64,000 bases of DNA from Conoideocrella luteorostrata (GCA_032433595.1 JASWJB010000035.1:1-64000); one strand, 5' to 3'; positions 1 through 13,297 are shown, counted from the first letter of the stretch. Translations and numbers: made by a program. Notes: generated by a model not told the origin, from the letters alone.

Positions 1-3000
1 CTACTCCGTAGCGTGGGAGGGGGGTATGTGTTGTTTCTTTCCTTCCTCGATCTGCTCATCTTCTTGATTCCTTTTTAGATCGCGGCCGCTCTGTCATGCA
101 AAATTGGACGTCACAGCCCCACAGGGGTCTCCTGGGCAAGCTAGGCAAGGCACCTAGCAGAGCAGCTCACTCAGCCAAATTAGCTCTAATCTCTAATCAC
201 AGGGGGCACTGGCTTATTGTATCGACGACGTCTCCCCGCTGCGGTAAATGAGTCCGTGTGCATGCATGCCGAAATATGTACGGAGGACGGAGTACATGTT
301 TTGATTATCACCATGTAATTTTATCAGAGATACAGAGCAGCAGCAGCTATGCCACATTCGGGGGCGTCATCATCATCATCGTCACAAGGTACAATTTGGG
401 GGAGCCTCATCTCAAACAGCCACGGCTTTCTCTACTGCCCCCAGCTCCGGGCTGGCATGGCATTCCGAAGCCCGTCCCGTGACCTGAGAAACACGCCGGG
501 TGGCTGCTGCACTTTGCGAATTGATCCAGAGACGGTCCGACGACATGTCTCACTCAGGAGGGCGCTTTCAATGAACAGCCGCATGTCACGGGCCAGCGGA
601 ACAGCATGTATGTATGTATTGTATGCGTTCTTTGACTCCACTGGTGATACTAGCATCGCAGCCGGTCTGATGTGCGCATAACGGCACGATACACTACTCC
701 GTATACGAGGCAGGGTGGAGCAGGCAGGGTCAGTTAGGCAGATAGATCTCTGCTCTGCGCTTGTTATTGTGCGGCAGCCTAGCCCACCCAGCATTGCTGA
801 CAATGAGAAGTCCAAATCGAGGCCAGCATGGTGATGGCGGTTGGAATGTAGAGTTCCATCGCCCAGTAATGCCGTTTGGCATTGCATGGTCGACGAGCGG
901 CGAACGGACGACCATGACATGATTCGGCAAACGCAGTTGATGGAGCTTATTACTCCGTAGTGGCCATCATATTGTTGGCACATTCGGTCCGGAGAAACTA
1001 TGCATGCCGTGAGTTTTTTACCAACCGGTCCTAACTAACGTCATGACTATTGTACAACTCCCGGCGCACGTCTGGAATAGACTCTGGTCTCCATTCCCTA
1101 ATCCACATGCCGCCCCAGTAATACCACCGGCAAGAAGAGCCGCAAAAAGAAGAAGTCTTTCTCTTTTTCCTTCCTCCTTCTTGAACAACTAACTGGTCCC
1201 AGTGCCCCACTACTACCACCACTACCACCACTCACCATAAAAAAAAAACCCCCCAATAAGTAAGGGCGCAGGGGTGTGCAACCAGCCCACTGCATAAACT
1301 GCTCCGAGGCAGTTACAGTACCGTCCCATCTAGCATGTCGGTTAAGTCATCCCTGGATTACTCCGTACGAAAGCGACACTCACTCGCATAACAGAGAGAC
1401 AGAACTCCCGCTGTATCTGATTCAGCCTGGTCTTGCCCTGTCCCTTGGGGCCCCTTTAGCATCCGGCCCAGACTCTGGCTGGTAATGCAAGGGGCGTAGC
1501 GGGACAGGGGTGGACCTCTATTCTTTTTTAATAATAGCTGCCAGTCAGTAACTAGTACTAGTACGGTAGGTGAGCGGGTACATGCCATACAGTATCGTGT
1601 TTTTGAAACGAAACAATAGCTACCGAGGCGTGCATGATGCATAGATAAGATGGTTTTTTTCTTTCTTGGTTCACCGCTTATTCGTTGTTTCTTTTTAAAC
1701 TTTGGTCAATGCTTTCCCTGACTGTCTGGGCGGGCTGCCAGCTAGCTAGCTAGCTGCTGTGCAGTACGGGGTGCAGCAGCAACTACGGAGCACTAGCTAT
1801 GTACTCCGCAGGCAGCACGATACCATAGTATTACAGACGCCATCTGCAGGGCATGAGCGGCAGCAATGACCTTGGGATCCAAGATGCATAGAAGTGGTGC
1901 AGAAGATGGACGTAACCTGCGTTCACCGCTACAGTGCTGTTTCTTTTTTTCCACACGTACATACGGAGTGCTGTACGGAGTACAGAGTAGCTACGGAGTA
2001 CTCTGCTCCGTATTGTACTAGTATGTTTGATTAGAAGGAAAGGCAGTGGCCGAACCAATGACGTGCATAACGCTATAGAGTGGCTAGTGTGCGATATAGT
2101 ACAATATGCAGTCCACGTATTGTATGCACAGGACGGCTCGCCAATGTCGGTCGACGCATGTACAATAAATAATATGGGGCACTTGGCAGCCATGGCATGG
2201 CACGGAACATGGGACACGTTGAACACGGAGCAGCGACCATGTTTGAGGTGGTCCGACTCTCTAACTTATCGTGAAGGATGATCCCGTGATAGCCACCGCC
2301 TGGCCCTTACTACACACAAAGACGCCTACGGAGCACGGGGCAGAACGCAATGCTAATGCAAACTGCTCCCAGGGTCGGAAACCGTCTCGTCGCATCTTGA
2401 CCTTGAGCAACAAAGGAACGGCAGGCAAAAGCAAAAAAAAAAGAAGAAAAAAGAAAAAAGAAAGAAACCTCCCGGCTTCTGACCCGGTTCAACGTGACAT
2501 GGCTGTGCAACTAGGGTAATATTGAAGGGGCGGCATTGGAAAATGAGGCTGCAACCTGCAACCACGAGGACGGTGCGGAGTATCATCATCATCATCATCA
2601 TCATTCATCATCACCGACTGCGTTACGCGGGCGCCTAGCCCGCCTTCTCACTGTCAGGCAGTGAACAAATACATCCCAAACAAACACAGGCGGTCGGCCC
2701 CCGCCCAGGATTATCGACACTTTTGATACTGCTGCCGCTGCCGTTGCGGTTTCAATGGCCTAGACCCTTACGATAGGATGAGCCGGCTCCTTGGGGAACG
2801 CCCAATCACCGATGTCATATCGGATTAAGTGACTTTCTGCGGCCGGCTCCTGCGACCCGCGCTGATTACAATACAAACCTCCTCCCCCTCCGGAGATTTC
2901 GATACAGACCCTACAAGGCATCTTGTGGCATTGATTGGTGAAGTAGTTCCGGGCGTCAGAGGGAAGAAACTTGATTCTGCACCCTCTTCCGCTTACATAG

Positions 3001-4302
3001 CCTCGATGATACATGGTCCATCGTGTTGCCAAAGGTCCCCCCCTACACTGCACACTGGGCTTCTTTATTGATCGCGAAGCACATGATGTGCTCGGTTCGT
3101 GCCCGCTGCTCATGAACCGGTTTGAGGGCGACCAAACTATTGATGCACCTACCATGTGCACGATCGAGATGCAGCCGACGAATAGCGGGAGGCTTGGTCA
3201 TGATTGGCAGACCAATAGCGTCCCCAAGCGGGAAGCTGTTGAGAATCCTCCGCACTTACGGAGTTTAATACAGGAGGAATGGATGACAAAAGGCCCGCGG
3301 GGGCAAAATATAATCTAAGCGCCTCAATATTGGACGCCCAGAAAACTGGAATGGGTTCTACGCCACGGATGAGAAAGCCGTACCACTCGCTCTTTGCTCC
3401 ATGCTCCCCGATATCAATAATTTGATGCACTAGCCATTCAGGACGCGATCCCATTTCATCAGCGGCAGGGCGCCGGGCGTTCAGGCTCGGGGGCAAATAA
3501 TATTGTCGTGATGGGGTGGGTGTTTTTGTCTCGACGGCAGCTGCACTGAGCACAAATGACGCCGGGGGGAGACAACACTTCCTTGTTGTCGGGAAAGTAG
3601 CTTAGCTAGCTTTACAAACGCCTTTCACGATATGACGCCGCTTGTCCGAATGTACTGTTTCTGCGCATCATCATGGATGCATGCATCAGCCGGATGAAGG
3701 AAGGGTCTCTCGCCGATGTTGATTGTTTCACTCTGATGAAAGGGGACGCTGGGGTCGTCGGCGTAACAGACGTCACTGGCATCATACTGACGTACTCCGT
3801 TCGAAACGGAGGTTTTGTCACGTTTTCGGTGCCTTTTTGACTCTGCCTGCCTGCTGATCACTGCTGTATGTACTCCGTACTCCCCAGTTACAGAGTGCTC
3901 CCTATGTACAGAAAAAGAGTGCTTCATACTCCGTACTCCGTACAGGGTCCAACGCTGCCCGCTGCGTTTCCGTTTTCCGTTTGTCACGGCCAATATCGCT
4001 TGCCCATGACATCAACGTCTCAACCCCATGCACATTGACTCAGTCAGCACGGGGGCGGGTATGGAGTGCCGCCCGCCTTGGTTATTGGCTCGGCGCACAG
4101 AGCGATGATGTCGTTGGTTGGTTGGCTGGCTGGTTGCGTGGCTGGGGAAGAAAATGAGGCTGGCTTTGCCGCAGCTGGCCGCAGCTGGCTCTAGAACAAT
4201 GGGCGGCGCAGCGCTACGCCAAACAAAGCAAAAGCAAAGACCGTCTGTTCAGTGGCTGAAAAATGGCCGGTGGGAGCTAAAAAAGCTTGGCGGCCGAAGA
4301 GA

Positions 4303-4330
4303 ACTGACTGACTGACTGACTGACTGACTG
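4303..4330. repeat. ACTG tetranucleotide microsatellite
   Basis: Seven tandem ACTG/GACT units, ending in a degenerate unit (AATGACTG). It is a simple sequence repeat in the gene-free left flank. Confidence 0.9.
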
Positions 4331-4799
4331 AATGACTGCCGTGCCCGCGCCAGCGCAGCATGTCTTTACGATCTGCAGGTAGGCGATGTGGTTAGCAGCA
4401 GCGACAGAGGTAGAGCTTCGCTTCCCCAGTTCCCCAGTGCCATTGGGGATGGAGATCCCAAGTGGTCAATGACACTTGATGACTTGGTAGCTGGTAGCTG
4501 TAGCTGGGTAGTACGGAGTTGTGGTTGTAGTGCTGCGACTGTGCAATGACGCTGCTCACGGTACTCCGTAGGTAGTCCACTGTTCACGGTTCGCGGTTCA
4601 CGGACCATGGTGGTTCACGGTACAGCTTCAACCTCGATTAGTTCGATCGTCAGACGACTAACACACTAACTAGCCATCTCCTCTTACAGTGCGAATGCTT
4701 CACTTTACCTTCCACAGCGAAGCCAATCTGTCCATCCGCACCACTAATCTCCGCAGTGGGCTCAGCCTGTAGCCCATAAGCACTCAAGCCAGGACCGGT

Positions 4800-4816
4800 C
4801 CCCCCCCCCCCCCCCC
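4800..4816. repeat. Poly-C tract
   Basis: A homopolymer of about 17 cytosines in non-coding sequence. A similar run lies at about 28,627-28,643. Exact length is prone to sequencing error. Confidence 0.85.
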
Positions 4817-7360
4817 TCGGGGCAGCGTCCACCAACAAACCAGGAGGTTGCTTACTGCCAGTTGCCCTCTTTGGTCCGATGTCGAAGATCGAAATTATCC
4901 TACTCCGTGTTGTACAAAGAGTGGAGGGGGATATGACCCCCAAACCCACGAGAAAATGATCAGTTACACACGTCAGTAGTCTTGGGGTTACAAATGGCGA
5001 TCGTTGAGAAGTTCTACCGCCCTTTGTGCGTGCTTTTCTAGTTAACCCGTACTGACGATCACCTCCGTACCTCATGAGGGGGGGGGCCAGTTGATCCTCC
5101 CAAATCCATTCAATTCCCGGCGATCCCGTCGCTAACGACCTGCCCTCAAACTGTCTGGGACCCTTTCTCTCGCGATTCTCCCTTGGCCACCAAAACCGCG
5201 TCGTGTCACTCGCCCTCCTCACACGGAACCCAGCATTCCCACGCTTGCCGCAAACAGGAATATCCTCGAAATCGCTTCCTCCGACGTCAATCTATCTTTC
5301 ACATCACACCCCAAACCCCAGAGCATCATACTGTTTCATCCACAGGCCCTCGCCAAAGGCGATCTACACTCAGGAAATGCTCACGTTGCAATCGGCCCGT
5401 ACAGCCCTGCAAAAGCACCCCAACGCCAGCAGTCGAGACGGGAGCTTATCAGCAGAACAGCGCACAGAAAATGTACAGAGGAGGCATGTAGGTATCAGCA
5501 GCGTATTGTGCTGTAACCACCGTAGTTACTGCACCGTATGTACTTGCTGACGCTGCATGTGCTTGTCCTCCATCGCCAGGATTGTCACTGTCGATCGCCT
5601 CGTAATCCAGCACACCTACCTCTTTGAGAAACCGGGCCGTATTGTATGCCCCAAAAAAAGTGAGGCCAAAATAATTGCCAAGTGACGGGAATGGTCCGCG
5701 GGGTAGTGGAAAACGATTTACAGACATCTCCGTAGACGTTGCGTCAATGTGTGCTCATGATGATGATGATGATTACTGACCAGCCAAGAGAATACCCCCC
5801 CAAATTTGACGGTGCCGTGCACGTCTCGCTACTTCCTGTACTCCGTACATGGTCGCCTTGCCTCGTAGGAGGAAAAAAAGCAACCTGCTGCATCCAAATT
5901 CCCCCGTACATGCACATCTTACATCAAGGCTGATCAGCAAAGAATATGCAAGATCGTAGTCCCAGCAGCCAAGCAGAGTAAACATCTCCGGCGTCCAGCC
6001 TGTCCCAGACCGTGGTGTACTCGTTGCAGGTTACTTTCCTCCCATCCAATCGCGCTCACAGCCCGCCATACAATCCAAATGCAACACGTCTCGCCCTACC
6101 TTGCCAATTCATCATCTGCCAGACCTTACATCCAATTCTTGGGTAACAGTTGGCCCGCCCTGCGTTTGTGTGCGGCGCCTGCCGAGACCCCGAAACCCCA
6201 TAATGTCAGCCTCACACAGTCCATCAACCACCACCACCACGCCCTGCAGAACTTACCGCCCTCTGATATTACAAACTGTGCTGCATGCACAGCGCCGAAT
6301 ATGGCTATAACTTCACTCTCGGATTAATTAATATGCATTGTTGGCTATCGAACGCCTTGCTATTGCTTGGTGCACCACCCTAATATCATGACTCGTGTGG
6401 TAAGACTTAAAGCCTGTAAACATCATGCACAGTGGCGATATGAATGACATGTGATGCTTAATGCTCCGTAAGGCTTCCCTAATCGCCTGTGCGAAACGGA
6501 CCCAACAAAAAATTTGCTTCGATCACACGCAGTTCAAGAATTTCAGCTTTTAAATCCACAAAAAGATATTGACTCATCAGTTGATACCTAGAAGGAAATG
6601 TCTGCCTGGAATCAAAAGATCCCATCATCAGTTAAACTATAGGGTAGCGATTCCAGCCAATCACATGTCGGCACGTCTTGCCACAATCTAATAAAGTCTC
6701 GCGATGATTACCAGACGGCTGCCTGGACAATTGCGAGCATCGCAGAGCCGTTGAGGCGTCACTAGGCATCCACGACAGGCCTCACGAACTGCTCCGCCCA
6801 CCCTGCCGACATGTTCGGCTAGATATCACTGCTAATGGAGGTATTCACTCATCACGTTTCTCAATGCGACCCGACCATGACCAAGCCTGCCAACGATGTT
6901 TATGTCTGCACAACTGGACACGGCTGAGTTGTCGTCGCACAAGAACACTTGTACAACAAAACGGCAACAGCTTGATTAGGTTGCATGGGGTACAGTAGCA
7001 CAAAAACGCCGCAGTTTCTATTGTAACGGTTGTACTATAGTTGCTGTAGCGGATTGTCTCGACACTGCGTACGTCGTGTAACATGATTCCTCGTCTCTAT
7101 GTGATAAAATATGCATACTGTATAACCGAGCTTTATAATGGCTGTATAACCCGGTTGCTGGTTGCTATCTGAGGCTTTAATTTGCAAATTCTCCATTGGT
7201 TGCTTGAAGAAATTCCGCATGATAAACCTGGTTAACTATCTCGTGCACCCTCACCTTAATATATGCGCCAATGCATAGCCTCTTAAAATCGTAGCCTGCA
7301 TCACCACCCCGAACGCCGGATAAACCAAAAAATGGTGGGGTCTATTTCTCAAGTTCCCGT

Positions 7361-10300
7361 TCATCGCCTTCCATTAGTGGCTGCACTTCGTGAAATGAAG
7401 AAAGGATGCTTGAGTGCCTCGCTGGGCGTAATCCTCTTGTCGGGATTCAGAGCCAGGCACTGCTCCAACAAGTCGACGAAATGATTGAGATGCCTTGCTT
7501 CAGCATCATTCATCCCTGTAGATGCTGCGTGCAAACGGGTACGCAGGTCGCGTGCTGGCTTCACTACTGCTAGTGTTCTTATGGCCGTCTAGTAGATGCA
7601 CATGTTAGTATTCGTCATTAACATGCTTATCATGGAAAACAGGGGCGTCAGCCAACGCAGAACTGAGAAAGCCCATGATACTTCTTAAAGGAGCTAGTAT
7701 TGGAGTAGGCTTAAGGAGGCTCCAAACTTTTGGCGCCGGCCTGCTCTGCGACCGCTCAACTATTGTAGCCTGTCAGGATTGGGGCTGACCTGCAGAATCT
7801 GCACCCGCGACCTCATATGCGACCGCGAGACCGATGTTTACCAACTGGCCGACAGTCATTCTCTAGGCGCTGACAGGAATTGACAGGGATTGGAATCCGT
7901 CAAGTATATCCCCACGATCTTCCCTCTTGTTAAGGTCGCATATGAGGGGACCTCGGCGCCTAAACGGGTGACTGCCGCCGACAAAAGCAGCTCCTTATGG
8001 CCGGACCAACACGACCAAAAATAGATGAGCTCAGGGGCAAGATATGAAAATGGCCCGTTGGCGTTGGATCCAATGTAATGTAATAATGCCAATGGGACAA
8101 AAAAAAAAAAACCCCCCGGAGAGCAAAGAAAAAAAAAAGGGAGTCAACTAAAAGCTAAAACAGTGACAGAAATAATAACAAAATGAAATTAACGTACCTT
8201 TCCCAGAATTTTGTCACGCTCGACACTCACAAAGTGACCCTGTTCGTCAAAATGCGCTGCTGAAAGCTGCCCTCGTCGAAACAGCTTTGGTGTGAAGCGG
8301 CCGCGAATTTCCATAATGGCTTTAAGCATTTGGTTGTTGCTGTCGCCAGTGAACAAAATTTTGCCTGTATACATTTCGTACAGCGTACATCCAATAGACC
8401 ACATGTCGACTCCGTAATCGTACGGCATGCCGAGAATGATTTCCGGCGCACGGTAAAATCGACTGACGAGATAGGGCGTGATCTGATTGTGCGCAGTCGC
8501 AGCATCTGACCTATCAATCGCTGTCCCCAGATCGCAAATTTTGAGTACGTTTCGTTGTTCGTTGACAAGAATGTTGTCAGGTTTAATGTCGGCGTGTACA
8601 ATGCTGCATTTTCTCATATGAGCCAGAGCAACAAAGATTTGGTATGCATAGGTTCTCGTAGCTCCCAGGTTGATGCCGACATTGTTGCCAAATTTGCGCA
8701 AGACCTCTCGCAAATTCATGCTGAGATTCTCAAATGCCATACACAAATGCCCACGGTAGTCGAAATGCCGCTCGAATTTGACAATATGCTTACGGTTTTC
8801 AGGATCAGCATCATTGAGTTTCTGCAGAATGGCAATCTCAGTGTATCCACCTTTCCGAAGAGCATCATTGTTTCGCATCATCTTGATGGCGACGACCTGC
8901 CTGGTGGTAATGTCAACGGCTCGGGCAACGCCGGAAAACATGCCCCGTCCAAGAGTAGCCTGAACTTGGTATCGACCATTGAGAACCTCACCAATTCTGA
9001 TTTTGTAGTACCCATCCTTGTCATCACCTTCGAGAATACCACCCTTGTCATCTGCCTGTGATGCTTGAGTGTCCGCGTCGGTTGCCTCGACCGCCTTGAC
9101 GTGCTTGCTTGCATACTTGTCAACATCGATATCGTCGGCAAACATATCAAAATCCTCCTCATCTTTATTTGCGGCTGAATCAGTTGTGCTGATCTGTGGA
9201 CCGTCGTCTCTAGTCTCGACTGTCTCTGTTATGGTCTCGCCATGTAGGACGGTCTGGCCATGTCGGAGTTCGTGTCGACGCTCATCCTCCTTCATGTCTG
9301 CTGTAGGGTCATAGTTGGCAGCGGAGGGTCCGTCCTCATCATCACCTTGGGCATCGTTATGAGTATTCATGAGATCTTTATCGTCAAGTACATCAAGTGC
9401 ACCACCAGGTGATGGTCCGGGTGAGCGTGGCGAGGCGAATTCTGATGAATTAGCTTCGGCTATTTTAGCTGTGAATGGGGATAGGCACGTACCAGAGCGA
9501 GGCGTTCTGGGGGTCTCGCCATCAAAAGAGCACTTATGTGGCGTGTCTGCTTGAGTTGATGCAGGCGATGCCCCGCGAGCAACTTTATCGGTGGCAACTC
9601 CTACAGCATGAAGAAGAAGAGGTGTGGCAGAGCTAGACTTCGCCAGTAGTTCTTCGCGTCGGCGGCGACGACGTTCTATTTCTGCATCCTCGTCAATCTG
9701 CTGAGGTTCTTCATAGTCTTGTTCCGGCTCTGGTTCCGGCTGCTTGGGATGGTTACTCCGGTCTGTGCTTTCTTTGGCACTGACTTTCTCTTGCACAGCT
9801 GCGTTATCACGGGTATGGGATTTATCTCCTACAAACGAGTGATTGAAAGAATGACTGTGTCTGTGGCCAGAATTTATATCATCGTCGTACCGAAGAGTCT
9901 GGGTCGAGCCGTGATCATCATACTGTCCTTCTCGCACGTATCTTCCCGTATCCGACCTACCGAATCGTTTTGTTGTGCGAGGTGACCGGCTTCGAGGGCG
10001 GGGCTGCCTGTCGGAATATCGGGCATCTTCTCCATCACCGTATCGACCACGATCTCTACCGCGCAAGCGGCCACCGTCTGGTTCCTGTTCATCATTATAG
10101 CGCCGGCCATGGTGGCCGGAGGAATATGAAGTCGGCCGATCTAGGTCATCGTATGCAACGCGTGACCTCCGGTATTCATCCCTTCGAGAGTTGTCGTAGC
10201 GGGATCGGACATATCTGTCGTCACGGTCTCGTCCCCGGCCAAACGAGTCTCTGCCGTCGTGCGGGCGTTTGTGACCGCGGGGCGAGCGGCTTCGGCGGGA

Positions 10301-10465
10301 AGAGCCGCTGTATCTGGAAGCAGAGTCGTGATCTGGAGACGACTGTCTACTTCGGTTTCTGTCTTGGCGGTCAATACCGTTTCCTGAATGGCGCGCGAGT
10401 GAAGTTGCCTTCAAGTCCCTAGTTCCATCCTCAATAATTTCGCCTTCATCCGAACTGGATGCCAT
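7361..10465 (-). CDS. prp4: Prp4-type spliceosomal serine/threonine kinase
   Basis: A dual-specificity-like kinase of the PRP4/PRPF4B family, which in fungi acts in pre-mRNA splicing and phosphorylates U4/U6-U5 tri-snRNP proteins. Exons: 10465-8198 and 7588-7361; protein about 831 aa. The N-terminal half is acidic then Arg/Ser-rich, typical of the family. The kinase domain spans roughly residues 495-825: glycine loop LGRGMFSGV, VAIK lysine, catalytic loop HADIKPDN, DLG in place of DFG, and an APE equivalent in RAPEIILG. All are usual for PRP4. The second exon (TAIRTLAVVKPARDLRTRL...) restores the C-lobe in frame through a phase-0 GTACGT...CTAG intron of 609 bp, about ten times the local norm. 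I chose the start at MASSSDEGE, which matches fungal PRP4 N termini; an in-frame ATG lies 12 codons upstream at 10501. Family assignment is firm. Confidence 0.92.
7589..8197 (-). other. Oversized 609 bp intron of prp4
   Basis: Donor GGTACGT and acceptor CTACTAG join two in-frame kinase exons. The intron carries a perfect 14 bp inverted repeat (CCTCATATGCGACC at 7811-7824 and its complement at 7934-7947) and an A-run followed by C-run near 8,100-8,118. A short open frame on the minus strand inside it has no recognisable product. An inserted small transposable element (MITE-like) would explain the size, but I found no target-site duplication. Confidence 0.75.
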
Positions 10466-11365
10466 TGTACGCGTGCTGGATCCTGGACAGGACCCTAACA
10501 AGTAGCAATAGGTAACAGTGTCAGCAATGCGATCAGGAACAACCAGTGCGTGAGCAGGAGAAAGAGTCCAACCGGATCAGCGTTGACTCGTCCAGCCTCA
10601 GGTCATTTGGCTTCCCGAGAAGCGTGAGCGAGGTGCTAAACGACCAGGAAAGTCCCTGCTTATGCGGAGGTTGCTTCTAGCTTGAAGATAATATGAAACA
10701 ACACGTGGATGAAAAGATAGGCAGCGAGTTGCGAGATGTCTTGCGTGAAGAAGCCGAGCAATGGCAAGAGTTGAGCCATAATACAGAGAAAGTATGGAGT
10801 GGAGAATTCGCGGCATACTGATTACATAATGATCTAACTGGGTCCGTGGCGGAGCATGCTCCAGCATTTCAAGGTTCAATTGCACATACAATGTTCAAAG
10901 TTGTAGCTTCCTGTCCTGCATGTATTAAGGAAGGGACTAACAAAATAGTATTGCGAACACGGCTGCAACACAGCGCCTAAACTTGGGAGCACAGTCCTGC
11001 CATTTTTGCTAATGTGAATGTTCCTGGACGTCAAATATGGAGCGCGCGTTAAGCTGCTGAATTTCGCACAGCTCGTGATAATTAATAACTATGGCGCCAG
11101 TAAGTTTAAGTAAGTAGAATGCATCTCAATGCACTATTTAAGCAAAGGAAAAAGGGGTCTTTTTTTTCTTTTAATAGAAAGGAGTAGAAGAGACGAGTGC
11201 TGTGGTTCGGTCGCTGTGCCCCCCCCTATTTGGCTGCTGCTGCGATGCAGGCGGCTGTCGTGAGACGGCAAGCTGCCTCAAGTACAGGGCGGCTACACCC
11301 TCGGCTCCTTATCCTATTTTGCCCGGGCTTTCAGACTCGAAATGAGCTGCTATTATGATGTTGGT
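10466..11365. other. Intergenic, prp4 upstream region
   Basis: This is the promoter and 5' UTR side of prp4 and the region leading to the decayed gene at its right. No coding region, RNA gene or clear repeat was recognised. A T-rich run near 11,160-11,172 and short C-runs near 11,220 are the only features. Confidence 0.6.
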
Positions 11366-11494
11366 TCACAGAATTGGATTTACAAACTTATCGACGGGCC
11401 AAGGCGGCACGGCTGATACAGATAGATTCGTGTGCAAATATGGTGCAAATCCGGATCCCAAGTCCCCAAACTCATTGGCTGACGAGAAACCAGC

Positions 11495-13107
11495 GTCATT
11501 CTTGTTCATGGATTGAAAGGCCATCCAAGAGGGACTTGAGGGCCGCCTAAGAAGCAAGCGAAACATGTAAACAAGCCCCTACTGCCAACAACCACTGCCC
11601 GAGCACAGTCATCATCATCGAAATGGAGGACTTTAACTTTCCGATCATGCTTATCGTCGAAAGCAACAACACATTCATCGACCACTTCAGACATCACTAG
11701 CTAGAAGAGTGAAGGCAGTACCGGCTCCGATGCAACGAAGCCTTTCTCGCCAGCAGAGTTTCTCCCCGACGACATTCCTCAAGCGAGAATATGGACATAC
11801 GGTTACAACGCAGACGTTGTAGCATGCAAGTTGCTCACCAATGAGGGCCGGATTGGCGATGCCTTATCAGACTCTACGGATTCTGTCTCGCTGCTATCCC
11901 TGTGCTGATTATGAGAATATGCGGTCTACAGAAGCTGTCTGCCTCATGTGCAAGCAATCTTGCGGCACAACGACCCCAGTGATGATGCAGATTTGCATTG
12001 TAAATCCGACATCTTACAAAATATAAGAATGTTCCATCATTACGGCGTCGAATTAGAGCTTGCAGAGAAGTTTCTCACAGATAGCTTACGCCTATGCGAA
12101 GAAATTGCAGGAGAAGATGACGAGGAGACACTCGCATGCTGCTGGAATCTTTCACATGTGCTGTGTGATCTACACCAATTAGACGAGGTAGAGAACTGCG
12201 CACTCGGGTGCTCAATGTGTACATGAAAAGCCGTGGAAAGGATGATTCTAGGACGTTAGAGAGTGTGGCCCTCCTGACACACCTCTATGCTGAGCAGAAT
12301 TGGTTTGAAGAGGCAGAAAGTCTTCTGGTGGAATCCATTGAACAGAGCAAAAAATTGTCGGGCAACGACCATCTTGCCACGCTTAATCTTATGGCTAACC
12401 TAATAACAATGTGTGGAGGCTCAAGCGCACCACGGTTTGAAGAAAGTCTCGCACTTATGGAAACAGTGGTGAAAGGCCAGCTGCAAAAACTAGGTCCGAT
12501 GCATGCTGACACTCTTGAAAGTATGCTCTCGTTGTCATGGAGTTACAGAAATCTCAACATGCATGACAAAGCTCTGTCATTGGCTATTCAAGCATTTGAA
12601 GGTAGCTAAGTCAAGTTTGGACCTGACAGCATAATTATGTTGAGAAGAATGGATGATGTGGCAGCTACGTGTTTGCGCATGGGCCGACTTGAAGACTCCG
12701 AAGTCCTATGGGTACGATAAATAAAATACTTGAACGAGGCTTTTGGAACTACTTTTCAAGACATTGGACCTGCAACTTCTTGCCTCGCCCACATGTATTT
12801 TGATATGGCGCGGTGGGAAGACGCGGAGAGGCTCTGCAGGGGAGTGTTGAAGTTGAACAGAGGATATCGGGGATAAGATCATCCGAAGGCTCTGTATTCA
12901 ATGGAGTTCCTTGGTAGCATCTTGTGCAAATAAGATCTCTTCGAAGAAGCCTTAAGCGTAGGACAAGAATGTTTGGAAAGAAGCATTAGGGCATTTGGTG
13001 AGAGCCATGAGACTACGACAGATATCTGGGAGATGATTGGGTTGTGGGAATCCTATATGGAGCATCCAGGCGTGGTGCATGCAAAAAGGAGGATTGGCCA
13101 GCAATAG
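11495..13107 (+). pseudogene. Decayed NLR-like gene: alpha/beta-hydrolase plus TPR, RIP-type stops
   Basis: Remains of a fungal NLR-like protein. One frame (from 11,495) reads VILVHGLKGHPRGT and then FLPDDIPQARIWTYGYNADV, hallmarks of the SERAC1/serine-esterase-like N domain. From about 11,939 a second frame gives kinesin-light-chain-type TPRs (for example CEEIAGEDDEETLACCWNL), and after a one-base loss near 12,195 the third frame continues the TPRs to TAG at 13,105. No NB-ARC domain lies between, so the middle is deleted or the gene was already hybrid. In-frame stops are TGA at 11,537, TAG at 11,702, then TAA at 12,607, 12,718, 12,874 and 12,931. Every one is explained by C-to-T in CpA context (CAA or CAG to stop, TGG to TGA), as repeat-induced point mutation would produce. 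It is not expected to encode a functional protein. Confidence 0.8.
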
Positions 13108-13297
13108 TTGGGATCGAGGAAGACTGTCAATACTACAAATACGTCGAGATAGTTTAGTTCTAGTCGAGTCAGCATTTGAAGTATGAGACGTTTGTTCCCA
13201 TCCCCGATCGAATATCACCTCGCTTTATGTCTTTCATCGTGTCGCTGAATCAATTCGAATTCGTAGAGACTCGTTGGCGCAGCCTTAAAACAACGCT

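Larger units (their letters stand above)
1..7360. other. Gene-free left flank rich in a short dispersed motif
   Basis: I see no supportable gene here: open frames are short, compositionally odd and without family resemblance. The stretch holds eleven exact copies of TACGGAGTA or its complement (starts 2, 695, 951, 1359, 1974, 1992, 3871, 3927, 3934, 4562, 5839), many one-mismatch relatives, a CAT-type trinucleotide run near 2,582, a purine-rich run at about 2,425-2,466, an ACTG tetranucleotide run and a poly-C tract. It could be promoter or UTR of a gene left of the window, a non-coding RNA locus, or old repeat debris; sequence alone does not decide. Confidence 0.6.

Noticed and set aside
432..983. 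183-codon minus-strand frame as a gene
   Set aside because: No recognisable motifs, and it overlaps several equally long frames and dispersed-motif copies.
4650..5222. 190-codon minus-strand frame as a gene
   Set aside because: It reads through the poly-C tract, has low-complexity translation and no family resemblance or splice context.
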